From Paracoccus sp. SCSIO 75233 (GTDB lineage Bacteria > Pseudomonadota > Alphaproteobacteria > Rhodobacterales > Rhodobacteraceae): DNA of 64,000 nucleotides. The DNA is taken from the NCBI RefSeq assembly GCF_027912675.1, contig NZ_CP115757.1, positions 1,674,001 to 1,738,000 of the forward strand, in the 5' to 3' direction. How positions within the stretch are numbered: position 1 is the first letter of the stretch; every line of letters begins with the position of its first letter. Below are positions 26,374 through 35,656 of this stretch, one piece after another. The translations under genes and the position numbers were made by a program. The notes beneath the pieces are model-generated. The model was not told where the DNA came from, did no database searches, and worked only from the letters and a program-made list of their open reading frames with translations.

Positions 26374-27380
26374 CACTCCGCCTCGTCCTCGTAACCCGCC
26401 AGATGCAGCGGGATCGCGGCGCGGCCCTGCAATTCGCACCAGCGGATCACGGCATCCTCGCGGCCATGCGTCACCCATGTCTCGGCCGGGTCAAGCTCTG
26501 TGATCGTTCGCGTCAGATCCGGCCAATCGACATGATCGGAGATCACCAGAGGCAGTTCCACCCCCCGCTGCCGCGCCCTTGCGCGCACCGACATCCAGCC
26601 GCTCGCGAAGGCAATGACCGGGTCGGGGAAACGCTGCGCCCATGTCGCCTCGAAAGCGGACGGCGGGGCGACGATGATCTGACCGGCGAAATCGGCCTTC
26701 TTCATGCTGTCGGTTGTGGCCGGGCGCAGATCGCCAAGCGGAATGCCTTCGGCCAGATGATAGTCGCACAGCTTCTGCAACGCCCCGTGAATGAAGATCG
26801 GCGCGTCCCAGCCGGCCTCGCGCAGCAGCATGATGACCCGCTGCGCCTTGCCAAGCGAATAGGCCCCGATCAGATGGGCGCGCTCGGGGAAGGCGCGGAC
26901 GGATTCCATCAGCCTGGCCATTTCCGATTGCGGGTCGGGATGGCGAAAGACCGGCAGGCCGAATGTCGCCTCGGTCACGAAGATGTCGCAGGGCACCGGC
27001 TCCCACGCCGCGCAGGAGGCATTCGGCACCCGTGCGTAATCGCCCGAGACCGTGACCCGCCTGCCCGTTGCGGTCAAGGAAATCTGCGCCGATCCCAGCA
27101 CATGCCCCGCCGGGTGAAAGCTGACCACGGCGTCACCGATCCGCATCTCCCCCACCTCCTCCTGCCGGGAGGCGGTGAAATCCGCACCATAGCGGATCGC
27201 CATGATGTCCAGCGTCTGCCGGGTCGCCAGAACCGCACCATGCCCCGCACGGGCGTGGTCGGCATGGCCGTGGGTGATCAGCGCGCGATCCACGGGCCGC
27301 ACCGGATCAATGAAGAAATCGCCCGAGGGACAGTAAAGCCCCTCGGGTTTCGGGATCAGGGGTGACGCCCCCCGCGCCAT
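26373..27380 (-). CDS. Ligase-associated DNA exonuclease (metallo-beta-lactamase fold)
   Basis: A 335-residue MBL/beta-CASP-like nuclease. The metal signature ITHGHADHARAG is intact; LGSAQISLTATGRRVTVSGDY and FVTEATFGLP follow, with VISDHVDWPDL and ETWVTHGRED near the end. The family processes DNA ends with the neighbouring ligase and helicase. First gene of the four-gene operon exo-ligase-helicase-pdeM. Confidence 0.9.
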   Translation of the reverse strand: MARGASPLIPKPEGLYCPSGDFFIDPVRPVDRALITHGHADHARAGHGAVLATRQTLDIMAIRYGADFTASRQEEVGEMRIGDAVVSFHPAGHVLGSAQISLTATGRRVTVSGDYARVPNASCAAWEPVPCDIFVTEATFGLPVFRHPDPQSEMARLMESVRAFPERAHLIGAYSLGKAQRVIMLLREAGWDAPIFIHGALQKLCDYHLAEGIPLGDLRPATTDSMKKADFAGQIIVAPPSAFEATWAQRFPDPVIAFASGWMSVRARARQRGVELPLVISDHVDWPDLTRTITELDPAETWVTHGREDAVIRWCELQGRAAIPLHLAGYEDEAE

Positions 27381-27857
27381 TTACGGCAGGGTAATGCTGG
27401 TATGGGTGCCCAGATCGGGCTGTTTGCCCGTGACCTTGGACTTCGCCACCTCGTAGAGAAATCCGAGCGCGCCCCCCTCCGTCACCCATATCTCGGCCTT
27501 GTTCGGCGTGTAGCGGACCAGTTGCAGGTCGGGGTCTTCCTTCCCCTCCTCGAACCAGCTTGACGCGACCATGCCCCAGACCGCGTCGAGCTTTTCCTTG
27601 TCGTCGGACAGGGACAATTCGCCCTCGATATCGGCATAAAGCCCCTTGCCGTCGCTGCAGATCATATAGCGGGCCTGCACCCCCTGCCCGGCAGCCGCCT
27701 TGGCCATCGGCGTATCCTTCGCCGTGATGAACCAAAGATCCGGGTCACCGTCGATCATATTATGCGACATCGGCAGGAAGCGGCCATCCACCTCCAGCAT
27801 GCCGGTGCGGATAGATTCCAGACGGTCGCGAAATTCTGTCTTGATCTCTTGAGTCAT
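27381..27857 (-). CDS. Pyridoxamine 5'-phosphate oxidase-fold stress protein
   Basis: A 158-residue general-stress-26-like flavin-binding protein of the PNPOx split-barrel. MLEVDGRFLPMSHNMIDGDPDL-like N terminus, then LWFITAKDTPMAK, and AVWGMVASSWFEEGKEDPDL, where the last block is typical of these proteins. The reaction is unknown; F420, FMN or FAD binding is possible. Second ATG at 27857 chosen because GAGGA lies 8 bases ahead; 27863 is too close to it. It ends next to the exonuclease start, so it may lead the same transcript. Confidence 0.78.
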   Translation of the reverse strand: MTQEIKTEFRDRLESIRTGMLEVDGRFLPMSHNMIDGDPDLWFITAKDTPMAKAAAGQGVQARYMICSDGKGLYADIEGELSLSDDKEKLDAVWGMVASSWFEEGKEDPDLQLVRYTPNKAEIWVTEGGALGFLYEVAKSKVTGKQPDLGTHTSITLP

Positions 27858-27920
27858 GGTCATAATCCTCGGTTGAACCTCGGATACAACCGTCACCCGT
27901 CACGCGGAGTTCCCCGCCGA

Positions 27921-28712
27921 TCAGTGGCCGAGGATCTGGCTGAGGAACAGTTTCGTGCGGTCGGATTGCGGATTATTGAAGAATTCCTTTGGGGTGTTCT
28001 GTTCGACGATCTGGCCCTGATCCATGAAAATAACCCGATCCGCGACCGCCTGCGCAAACCCCATCTCATGGGTGACGCACAGCATGGTCATCCCGGTTTC
28101 GGCCAGCTCGATCATCGTATCCAGAACTTCCTTGATCATCTCCGGGTCGAGCGCCGAAGTGGGTTCGTCAAACAGCATGATCTTGGGTTCCATGCACAGC
28201 GAACGCGCAATCGCCACGCGTTGCTGCTGACCGCCGGAAAGCTGGCCCGGATATTTCTGCGCCTGCTCAGGGATGCGGACTTTTTCCAGATACTCCATCG
28301 CCGTCGCCTCCGCCTGCCGCTTGGGCACCTTGCGCACCCAGATTGGGGCGAGCGTGCAGTTCTCCAGCACGGTCAGATGCGGGAACAGGTTGAAATGCTG
28401 GAAGACCATCCCGACCTCGGAACGCACCTTGTCGATATTCTTGATGTCGCTGGTCAGTTCGATCCCGTCGACAACGATCCGGCCCGACTGATGCTCCTCC
28501 AGCCGGTTGATGCAGCGGATCAGCGTCGATTTCCCCGAACCCGATGGCCCGGCGATGACGATCCGCTCACCCCGCCGGACGGTCAGGTCGATGTCGCGCA
28601 GGACGTGGAACTCGCCATACCATTTGTTCATCTGGTCGATTTCAATGGCGATCTCCGCCCCCATATCGGGCAGGCTGCGACGTTGTGCGGGGCTTTGGGT
28701 CACGTCAGACAT
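27921..28712 (-). CDS. aapP: General L-amino-acid ABC transporter ATP-binding protein
   Basis: A 263-residue ATPase of the polar amino-acid type. Walker [10 protein letters not shown] (55-63), Q-loop [10 protein letters not shown], signature [13 protein letters not shown] and Walker [15 protein letters not shown] are complete. It energises uptake through AapQ/AapM. Last gene of aapJQMP, starting 10 bases after aapM ends. Confidence 0.95.
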   Translation of the reverse strand: MSDVTQSPAQRRSLPDMGAEIAIEIDQMNKWYGEFHVLRDIDLTVRRGERIVIAGPSGSGKSTLIRCINRLEEHQSGRIVVDGIELTSDIKNIDKVRSEVGMVFQHFNLFPHLTVLENCTLAPIWVRKVPKRQAEATAMEYLEKVRIPEQAQKYPGQLSGGQQQRVAIARSLCMEPKIMLFDEPTSALDPEMIKEVLDTMIELAETGMTMLCVTHEMGFAQAVADRVIFMDQGQIVEQNTPKEFFNNPQSDRTKLFLSQILGH

Positions 28713-28721
28713 GGTGTTCCC

Positions 28722-30176
28722 TCAGTGGTTTTCGCGGCTCAGCCGGCGTTCGAGATACATCGAATAGCGCGACATGGAGAAGCAGATGACGAAGAAGATG
28801 GCCCCAACGAAGATGAACGGCTCCCAATAGATGCCCTTCCATTCGAAATTCGAGCGCACGAAGTCGGAAATCCCCTTTAGCGGATCGAACAGCCCGATCA
28901 GCCCGACCAGTGTCGTGTCCTTGAACATGCCAATGAAGGTGCCGACGATACCGGGGATGGAGATTTTCAGCGCCTGCGGCAGAATAATCAGCCGCTGCGC
29001 CTGCCAGTAGTCGAGGCCCAGCGAATCCGCCGCCTCATACTGGCCGCGCGGCAGCGCCGCCAGCCCGCCCCGGATCACCTCCGCCATATAGGCGGCGGCG
29101 AAGATGGTGACCATGATGATGACGCGCAGGATAATGTCGAAGCTGGTGCCGGGTGGCAGGAAATAGTTCAGCAGCAGCGAGGCGACGAACAGAAGCGTAA
29201 TCAGCGGCACGCCACGGATGAACTCGATAAAGATCACGGCGAAGACCCGGATCAGGAACATGTCCGACCGGCGGGCAAGCGCCAGCACGATCCCCAGCGG
29301 CAGCGACATGGCAATGCCCGACACGCCGATCACGATCGCCAGCAGGAAACCGCCGAAATCATGCGAGATGACGCGCGGCAGGCTGAGCGGCAGCGCCTCG
29401 CTCAGCAAATCCGCCACGGGCGTCGACAGAAGCCACCACCAGATCGCCGCCGCCACGATCCCGGCCAGAAGCGCCAGACCGCTACGCTCCTTCGGGACGG
29501 CGCGGGCGGCGAGATAACCTATGGCGATCCCGGCAAAAGTCAGCAGCGGATACCAGAGGCTGCCGCCCCAGAGTAACCAGATCGCAACCACCGGATAACA
29601 GACCGTGAAGACCAGCAGACGCTGCGGCGCATAATCCGCCAGCAGCAGCGCCACGGCAAACAAAGCGAACATCAGAACCGCCGACCAGTCCGGCACCTCC
29701 GTCAGCGCCATAAGGATCATCGTCAGCAGGCCGAGCACCGCCAGCACCCAGCGGCGGATATCGGGGTTGACGGAGAACAGCACCGGCGTGATCGCAATGA
29801 ACAGCAACCCCATCGTCATGACCGGACGCCAATATTCCGCGCGCGGATAGAAGCCGAACAGATATTGGTGCCAGCGCTCGCGGATCACGGCGAAACACGC
29901 CCCGCTCGCCCCCTCGCCCCATTTTTCGGCAATGATCTGGCGGCATTCGGCAAGGCTGTTCGCGTTCCACACCGAATGCGACAGCCAAGGCCAGAAATGA
30001 TCGAACAGGAACCAGATGATTGCGATGCCAAGAATGGTCAGCAACCCATTGAACCAGCTTGAAAACAGGTTCTCGCGCAGCCAGCGCAGGGCACCAACCT
30101 GACGATCCGGCGGCGTGGCCGGGGGCAACATGGTGTCGCGGACATAGGCGACGGATTCGGCGTGAATCTCGCTCAT
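28722..30176 (-). CDS. aapM: General L-amino-acid ABC transporter permease AapM
   Basis: A 484-residue permease longer than typical HisM-like subunits, with extra N-terminal helices and a periplasmic loop, as usual for AapM. Conserved blocks: VFIEFIRGVPLITLLFV, AAYMAEVIRGGLAALPRGQY and EAADSLGLDYWQAQRLIILPQAL (EAA loop that contacts AapP). It pairs with AapQ. Confidence 0.94.
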   Translation of the reverse strand: MSEIHAESVAYVRDTMLPPATPPDRQVGALRWLRENLFSSWFNGLLTILGIAIIWFLFDHFWPWLSHSVWNANSLAECRQIIAEKWGEGASGACFAVIRERWHQYLFGFYPRAEYWRPVMTMGLLFIAITPVLFSVNPDIRRWVLAVLGLLTMILMALTEVPDWSAVLMFALFAVALLLADYAPQRLLVFTVCYPVVAIWLLWGGSLWYPLLTFAGIAIGYLAARAVPKERSGLALLAGIVAAAIWWWLLSTPVADLLSEALPLSLPRVISHDFGGFLLAIVIGVSGIAMSLPLGIVLALARRSDMFLIRVFAVIFIEFIRGVPLITLLFVASLLLNYFLPPGTSFDIILRVIIMVTIFAAAYMAEVIRGGLAALPRGQYEAADSLGLDYWQAQRLIILPQALKISIPGIVGTFIGMFKDTTLVGLIGLFDPLKGISDFVRSNFEWKGIYWEPFIFVGAIFFVICFSMSRYSMYLERRLSRENH

Positions 30177-30177
30177 C

Positions 30178-31431
30178 TCATCGCTCCTTCAGCCGGACAC
30201 GGTTGTTGTAAATATTCATTACCCCGGAAATGGTCAGGCTGATTGCCAGATAGATAAGCATCATCAGCAGGATACTTTCCAACTCCCGCCCGGTCTGGTT
30301 GGCCGTGGTCCCACCCAGCGTGCCGCGCAGATCCATATAACCGACGGCAATTGCGAGTGAGCTGTTCTTGGTCAGGTTCAGATATTGCGAGATCAGTGGC
30401 GGCACGATCACGCGCAGCGCCTGCGGCAGGATCACCAGATTCATGGTCCGGTTTGGCCGCAGGCCAAGGGCATAAGCAGCCTCTGTCTGGCCCTTGTTCA
30501 CGGCAAGAATGCCTGCCCGCACGATCTCCGCAATGAACGCGCCGGTATAGAGCGACAGCGCCAGCCAGAGCGCGACGAAGGCGTTGTCCAGATTGATGCC
30601 GCCGCTGAAGTTGAACCCGGTCAGTTCCGGCACCTCCAGATACAGGCCGAACAGGAACCACAGCGCGACAGGCGGGACGACGAACAGCGCGAGAGTGATC
30701 CACCAGGTCGTCGGTCTGCGCCCGGTTTCCTCCTGTATCCGCTGCGCCCGCGCCAATAACCAGCGACGTATCAGCACCGCCGCGATCAGCAGCCCGATGA
30801 AGATGATCGACAGCCACGGGATCGCCAAGCGGCCGATTTGCAGCACGCCCGGCGAATGCTCCGCTACGATGGCGGGGATGGCCGTGTAACGATTGGTCGG
30901 CGCGATCACGCCAAAGACCATGTCCAGCCCATCCTCCCCCCGATAGGCGCGCGGGGTCGGGGTGATTTCCGTCAGAACGGCGAAAATGATCAGGATCCAG
31001 AGCAGCAAGGGAATATTGCGGAAAATCTCCACATAGACCGTCATAAGCCGCGCAAATAGCCAGTTCTTAGACAACCTCAGAACACCGGCGGCAACGCCGA
31101 TGATCGTGGCGGCGATGCAGCCCAAAAACGACACAAGCAGCGTATTCAGAAGCCCAATAATCGCGGCCCGCAGATGGGTGTCGTCGTTGTTATATGGGAT
31201 AAGCTGCTGCGGAATATCATATCCGGCGCGGGTAAAGAGGAACCGGAAATTAATGTCCTTGCCCAGATTGGCGAGGTTGGTCAGCGTGTTGTTGATCAGC
31301 CACCAGACAAGCGACATGACCAGTATCAGGACGATGACCTGAAAGGTGAGCGAGCGATAGCGCTTGTCGTAGATCAGCATGCTCAGCCGGAATGTCGGCT
31401 GGTCATGGCTGGCCGGAGCGCGGTCAGTCAT
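30178..31431 (-). CDS. aapQ: General L-amino-acid ABC transporter permease AapQ
   Basis: A 417-residue permease. FEIFRNIPLLLWI-like stretch (VEIFRNIPLLLWILII), TGAFIAEIVRAGILAVNKGQ and EAAYALGLRPNRTMNLVILPQALR give the permease core. ENS-type LTKNSSLAIAVGYMDL precedes the last helix. It is separated from aapJ by a terminator-like hairpin and ends one base before aapM. Confidence 0.94.
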   Translation of the reverse strand: MTDRAPASHDQPTFRLSMLIYDKRYRSLTFQVIVLILVMSLVWWLINNTLTNLANLGKDINFRFLFTRAGYDIPQQLIPYNNDDTHLRAAIIGLLNTLLVSFLGCIAATIIGVAAGVLRLSKNWLFARLMTVYVEIFRNIPLLLWILIIFAVLTEITPTPRAYRGEDGLDMVFGVIAPTNRYTAIPAIVAEHSPGVLQIGRLAIPWLSIIFIGLLIAAVLIRRWLLARAQRIQEETGRRPTTWWITLALFVVPPVALWFLFGLYLEVPELTGFNFSGGINLDNAFVALWLALSLYTGAFIAEIVRAGILAVNKGQTEAAYALGLRPNRTMNLVILPQALRVIVPPLISQYLNLTKNSSLAIAVGYMDLRGTLGGTTANQTGRELESILLMMLIYLAISLTISGVMNIYNNRVRLKER

Positions 31432-31488
31432 GCATTACTCCCTGTCGTCCGGTGCACGGGTTAGGTCCCGCTTTTTTCCGGCTTCTAT

Positions 31489-31517
31489 AAAAAACGCGCG
31501 GGGATGATCCCCGCGCG
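31489..31517 (-). terminator. Terminator/attenuator between aapJ and aapQ
   Basis: On the minus strand a 10-bp GC-rich stem (arms 31508-31517 and 31495-31504, loop of 3) is followed by six Ts (31494-31489). A classic intrinsic terminator, sitting inside the aap operon just after the binding-protein gene. Partial readthrough would give excess binding protein over permease. Confidence 0.85.
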
Positions 31518-31533
31518 CCAGAATATGTGCCGA

Positions 31534-32559
31534 TCAGCGGAACGGCATGGCGTACATCAGCCCGCCCTGGGTCCACTGCGCGTTCAGGCCACGCGCCAGC
31601 CCGATCGGGGTTTGTTCGCCGATGGTTGCGGCGAAGATCTCGCCGTAATTGCCGCCTGCCATGATGGCGCGCTTGGCCCATTCATTGTCCAGACCGATCA
31701 TCGCACCAAGATCGCCGGTGATGCCCAGCAAACGCTGCACTTCCGGGTTTTCGGAGCTTTTCGACAGCTCTTCGATATTCGCGGAGGTCACGCCGTATTC
31801 TTCAGCCGCGATCAGCGCATAAAGCGTCCAGCGGACGATGTCGCCCCAGTTATTGTCGCCATGACGAACGACCGGGCCCAGCGGCTCTTTCGAGATGATC
31901 TCGGGCAGGATCACATGGTCCTGCGGGTTCGCGAAGGCCGCCCGCGTCGCGGCAAGGCCGGAGGCGTCGGTGGTGTAGGCATCGCAGGCACCAGCCATAT
32001 ATTGCTGCTCGCCCTCGGCATTGCTTTCGATATTGACCGGCTGATACGACATATTATTGGCGCTGAAATAATCGGCCAGGTTCAGTTCGGTGGTGGTGCC
32101 GGTCTGGATGCAGATCGTCGCCCCGTCCAGCTCCTTGGCGGAGGAAACGCCAAGCTCACGCGGCACCATGAAGCCCTGACCGTCGTAATAATTGATCCCG
32201 GCGAAATCGAGCGTCAGGTCGGTATCGCGCGAGAATGTCCAGGTGGAGTTGCGCGCCAGCAGATCGACCTCGCCCGAAGACAGGCCGGTGAAACGGGTCT
32301 GTCCGGTCAGCGGCACATAGCGCACCTTGCTCGAATCGCCCAGAACCGCTGCGGCAACAGCCTTGCACAGGGAAATATCGAAGCCGGTCCAGTTGCCGTT
32401 CGCGTCGGGCGACGCGAAGCCGACCAGCCCCGGGTTCACCCCGCAATTCAACTCATCACGGGCCTTAACCTCGGCGAGCGTGTCGCCCTCCGCCCCAAAT
32501 CCGGCACTTGCCAGCGTTGCTGCGGTCGCAGCGGCGCCGAAAAACACGAATGTTTTCAT
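31534..32559 (-). CDS. aapJ: General L-amino-acid ABC transporter substrate-binding protein
   Basis: A 341-residue periplasmic protein. The signal peptide is MKTFVFFGAAATAATLASAG; the mature domain contains RDELNCGVNPGLVGFASPDA then GNWTGFDISLCKAVAAAVLG, and RNSTWTFSRDTDL, all typical of AapJ. It binds a broad range of L-amino acids. Start at 32559 gives the signal peptide; a longer frame from 32661 would prepend 34 polar residues. Confidence 0.95.
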   Translation of the reverse strand: MKTFVFFGAAATAATLASAGFGAEGDTLAEVKARDELNCGVNPGLVGFASPDANGNWTGFDISLCKAVAAAVLGDSSKVRYVPLTGQTRFTGLSSGEVDLLARNSTWTFSRDTDLTLDFAGINYYDGQGFMVPRELGVSSAKELDGATICIQTGTTTELNLADYFSANNMSYQPVNIESNAEGEQQYMAGACDAYTTDASGLAATRAAFANPQDHVILPEIISKEPLGPVVRHGDNNWGDIVRWTLYALIAAEEYGVTSANIEELSKSSENPEVQRLLGITGDLGAMIGLDNEWAKRAIMAGGNYGEIFAATIGEQTPIGLARGLNAQWTQGGLMYAMPFR

Positions 32560-32681
32560 GGAATACCCTTCCCGTTGCGGCGGCTGCACCGCCCTTCTGT
32601 TGCCAGCCCCGAGGGACCCGATAGGCGATATTGTGCCGATAGGGTTCGCTGCGTCAAGCATGCGATTCGTTTTTCCTGCCG

Positions 32682-33392
32682 CTAACGGCGAAGAAGATTC
32701 AGAAGATTTTCTGCATTTTGCATGGATTTGCGGCGGGCCAGCGCGACCTGATCGGCCTCGTCATCGTCGCCCCAGATCTCCGCCTGATAACGCTCATCTA
32801 TACGCGACAGATCGAACGCCTCATCCGCGCTCAGCCGCCCCTCAAGCACCGCGAGACCCAGTATCAGCGAGCCGGACAGCGTCACAAGGTCGTGCAGCGC
32901 GGTCAGCTCATAATGGCTCAGCCCGTCCAGCCGCGCCCGCAGTGCAAGGACCGCATCGGGGTTTTGCCCGACCGGCATCACCCCCTGCGTCACCACCAGC
33001 GATGCGTCATATTCCGCCGAAGCCCAGTCCAGAAGCGGGTCCCAGGCTTCGGCCTGCCGGGCCTGCAGATCCGCAGGCTCCGTCGCGCGATAACACAGCA
33101 AATCGGTGCCGCCATAATCTCCCAACATATCGGCAACGGCGGAAAACTGCGGCTCCACCTTCTCGACGGCAGAGTTCGCGGCACGGGTCAGCGGCATCAG
33201 ATCGGGTCGAATCACATCGTCCTGCGCATCCCATTCCGCGGCGATGGCCCGTGCCAGCGCCTCGTTCGGGATCACCAGATCGAGCTTGCCCGGCGTCATC
33301 ACCGGACGACCGTCAAGCGTCACACGCCAGCCAGCTGCAACTGGTTCCACTTCAGCGGTTTTCCAGAATCGCCGGGCCTTCCACTCGCTCAT
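32682..33392 (-). CDS. ATP12-family F1-ATPase assembly chaperone
   Basis: A 236-residue homologue of mitochondrial Atp12, which chaperones the F1 alpha subunit. RRFWKTAEVEPVAAGWRVTL then DGRPVMTPGK is the family N terminus; AIAAEWDAQ and MPLTRAANSAVEKV follow, then LLCYRATEP and DLVTLSGSLILGLAV. ATG at 33392 overlaps the HAD gene stop (ATGA) with GAGGA 9 bases ahead. Confined to alphaproteobacteria and mitochondria. Confidence 0.93.
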   Translation of the reverse strand: MSEWKARRFWKTAEVEPVAAGWRVTLDGRPVMTPGKLDLVIPNEALARAIAAEWDAQDDVIRPDLMPLTRAANSAVEKVEPQFSAVADMLGDYGGTDLLCYRATEPADLQARQAEAWDPLLDWASAEYDASLVVTQGVMPVGQNPDAVLALRARLDGLSHYELTALHDLVTLSGSLILGLAVLEGRLSADEAFDLSRIDERYQAEIWGDDDEADQVALARRKSMQNAENLLNLLRR

Positions 33393-34042
33393 TGCGCCCA
33401 TTCCTCGATCAGGCGCTGCAATTCCGGGTAATCCGAGGCGACATCCACCCCGGCGGCGCGCAATGTGGCGGCATCGTGATAGCCCCAGCAGACCCCGATG
33501 GCATCCGTCCTCGCCGAAGCCGCCATCAGCATGTCAAACTCCGTATCGCCGATCATGACCGAATCCTTTGGCGCCACCCCCGCCTCCGCACATGCACTCA
33601 GCAGCATTTCGGGATGCGGTTTCGAGGGGTGATTATCCGCCGTCTGGAGTGTCACGAAACGTCCATGAAGGTCATGATGGTCCAGCATCGCGTCCAGTCC
33701 ACGCCGCGACTTGCCGGTTGCCACGGCCAGCAGCAGATCGTCCCGCGTCCCAAGGGCATCGAGGCAGGCTCGTGCGCCATCGTAAAGCGGCGCTTCCTGC
33801 TCGATCCGGCGGGAGGCGAAGGAATCGCGATAAGCCTCGATCACCTCATCCACCTGCCCCTTGCGATCATCCGGCAGCAGCCGCGTGATCACGACCGGCA
33901 GGGACAACCCGACAACCGCCAGAATATCCGAACGCTGCGGCGCGACCAGCCCGACCGCTTCGAATGCCGCGCCCATTGCACCGACAATCATCGCCTGAGA
34001 ATCGACCAGCGTGCCGTCGACATCGAACACCACAAGTTTCAT
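33389..34042 (-). CDS. HAD-IA family hydrolase (phosphoglycolate-phosphatase-like)
   Basis: A 217-residue HAD phosphatase. Motif I VVFDVDGTLVDSQ gives the nucleophile and general acid aspartates; motif II is in LAVATGKSRRG, motif III Lys in the HPSKPHPEM block, and motif IV VMIGDTEFDM. Helical cap between motifs I and II. Substrate uncertain. Coupled by ATGA overlaps to rluA upstream and ATP12 downstream. Confidence 0.88.
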   Translation of the reverse strand: MKLVVFDVDGTLVDSQAMIVGAMGAAFEAVGLVAPQRSDILAVVGLSLPVVITRLLPDDRKGQVDEVIEAYRDSFASRRIEQEAPLYDGARACLDALGTRDDLLLAVATGKSRRGLDAMLDHHDLHGRFVTLQTADNHPSKPHPEMLLSACAEAGVAPKDSVMIGDTEFDMLMAASARTDAIGVCWGYHDAATLRAAGVDVASDYPELQRLIEEWAQ

Positions 34043-35082
34043 TCCATCTCCTCGAACGGGTCGGCGGGGACATCGTTTTCATGCCAGCCGAGCGTTTTCC
34101 ATGTGCGTTTCATGTGGTCGGGCAAGGGCGCGGTCAGATGGACCTGCGCTTTGGTGATCGGATGGGTGAAGGAAATGCTGCGGGCGTGCAGATGCAGTTT
34201 GCGGCTGATCTCTCCGCCCAGCTGCGCGCCCCAGCCATCGCCCAGATTTTCCTGCCCGGAGCCGCCATATTTGCCGTCGCCCACAATGGGGTGGCCCAGT
34301 TCGGCCATATGGGCGCGCAGCTGATGGGTGCGCCCGGTGATCGGGACCAGCGCACACCAGCTTGCCCGCTGCGCAAGATTGTCCAGAACTGCGTAATCAG
34401 TGGTGGCGCGCTTGGCCCCCTCGGTCGTCTGGATGTCACGCGGATGCACGGCGACCATCTTTTCACCCTCGCCGCCGCGCCCATGCCCGCCGGCCTTTAC
34501 AAGGCCAAAGCGGATCGTCCCCATGCGCGGGCTGGGCACGCCGGCGACGGCGGCCCAGTAGATCTTGCGGGTGGAACGGTGCCGGAACGCCTCTGACAGA
34601 GCGCGCGCTACGCGGTCTGTCCGCGCCAGCAACAGAACGCCGGAGGTGTCCTTGTCCAGCCGGTGAACCAGCTTGGGCTTTTCCTTGTAGCCGAATTTCA
34701 GCGCCTCGCTGAGCCCGTCCACATGCCGGTCGCCCTGCCCCGAGCCGCCCTGTGACGGCAACCCCGGCGGCTTGTTCAGCGCGATGATATGCTGGTCCTT
34801 CCAGATCACCGCCGCCTCGATCATCTTCGCATCATGATCCGAAATACGCGGCGTATCCGCCCTGGGCGCAGGCGCGTCGTGCAAGGGCGGCACGCGGACC
34901 TCCTGCCCGGCTTCGATGCGGGTACTGGCCTTGACCCGCCCGCCATCGACCCGCAATTCCCCCTTGCGGCACATCTTTTCAACCGCCCCCTGGGTCAGCT
35001 GCGGGAAACGCTTCTTCAGCCAGCGATCAAGCCTCTGATCCGCCTCGTCCGCGGAGATGCGGATGGTCTGCACCCCGCTCAT
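34039..35082 (-). CDS. RluA-family 23S rRNA pseudouridine synthase
   Basis: A 347-residue enzyme isomerising uridine to pseudouridine in large-subunit rRNA. An N-terminal S4 domain (RLDRWLKKRFPQLTQGAVEK, then GELRVDGGRV) precedes the catalytic domain with KLVHRLDKDTSGVLLLARTD (catalytic Asp in HRLDKDTSG) and ITGRTHQLRAHMAELGHPI. RluC is the closest expected member. The start at 35082 overlaps the crcB stop; the longer frame lies inside crcB. Confidence 0.92.
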   Translation of the reverse strand: MSGVQTIRISADEADQRLDRWLKKRFPQLTQGAVEKMCRKGELRVDGGRVKASTRIEAGQEVRVPPLHDAPAPRADTPRISDHDAKMIEAAVIWKDQHIIALNKPPGLPSQGGSGQGDRHVDGLSEALKFGYKEKPKLVHRLDKDTSGVLLLARTDRVARALSEAFRHRSTRKIYWAAVAGVPSPRMGTIRFGLVKAGGHGRGGEGEKMVAVHPRDIQTTEGAKRATTDYAVLDNLAQRASWCALVPITGRTHQLRAHMAELGHPIVGDGKYGGSGQENLGDGWGAQLGGEISRKLHLHARSISFTHPITKAQVHLTAPLPDHMKRTWKTLGWHENDVPADPFEEME

Positions 35083-35453
35083 GCCCAGATCCCCCGGCCA
35101 ACGGCCAGCCCGGCAATGACAGCAGCCAGCGACAGAACGACGGAGGCCACGATATAGATCGCTGCCCCGCCCGCCTGTCCCCGCTCCCACAAGGTCAGCG
35201 CGTCGAGCGAGAAGGCCGAGAAGGTGGTGAAGCCGCCCAGCACCCCGGTCAGCAGAAGCGGCGCATAGTGATTGCCCAACCGCTCAGCCATGAGCACGGC
35301 CAGCACGCCCATCACAAAGCTGCCGAGGATATTCACCACGCCGGTCGCGACCGGAAACCCGGGCCCGTGGACCGGGATCAGCCGATAGACACCATAGCGC
35401 GCCGAAGCACCGATTGCGCCACCGAGCGCCACTTGCAGAAACGGGTTCATCAT
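35079..35453 (-). CDS. crcB: Fluoride channel CrcB/Fluc
   Basis: A 124-residue four-helix membrane protein that dimerises to export fluoride. GGAIGASARYGVYR and NILGSFVMGVLAVL (conserved Asn), then GVLGGFTTFSAFSLDAL with the phenylalanine box residues, are all present. Start is one of two adjacent ATGs (35453/35450). A longer frame back to 35579 reads into repeats and is not used. The gene follows a repeat-filled gap; no fluoride riboswitch was recognised. Confidence 0.93.
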   Translation of the reverse strand: MMNPFLQVALGGAIGASARYGVYRLIPVHGPGFPVATGVVNILGSFVMGVLAVLMAERLGNHYAPLLLTGVLGGFTTFSAFSLDALTLWERGQAGGAAIYIVASVVLSLAAVIAGLAVGRGIWA

Positions 35454-35517
35454 GTGGGCTGAATGTGATGGCGTGGGGGCAAAGTCAACCTGCCGTGGGG
35501 CGGGGCGGTGCGGGGGC

Positions 35518-35541
35518 GGTGCGCTGAAGCGCACCCTACGG
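35518..35541 (+). repeat. Palindromic repeat element, single copy
   Basis: Arms GGTGCGCT and AGCGCACC around a 2-nt centre, followed by CTACGG. Same family as the array at 35701-35907 and the cluster at 39373-39555. Confidence 0.85.
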
Positions 35542-35656
35542 TTCAGGTGTGGGGGGCGGTGTGGCGCGTTGTGGGGCACCCGGCGATTTTGAAAAGGGGG
35601 GTGGTGGACGGTGCGTTGACGGGTACGCGACGGTTTTGGAAATGCGGGTTGTGGAT

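Noticed and set aside
32327-34324. A 665-codon plus-strand frame across aapJ, ATP12 and the HAD gene
   Set aside because: It covers three well-supported genes on the other strand and is Arg/Pro/Ser-rich low-complexity sequence.
35454-35580. Possible fluoride riboswitch ahead of crcB
   Set aside because: The conserved crcB-motif RNA pattern could not be found; the region is dominated by repeat palindromes.
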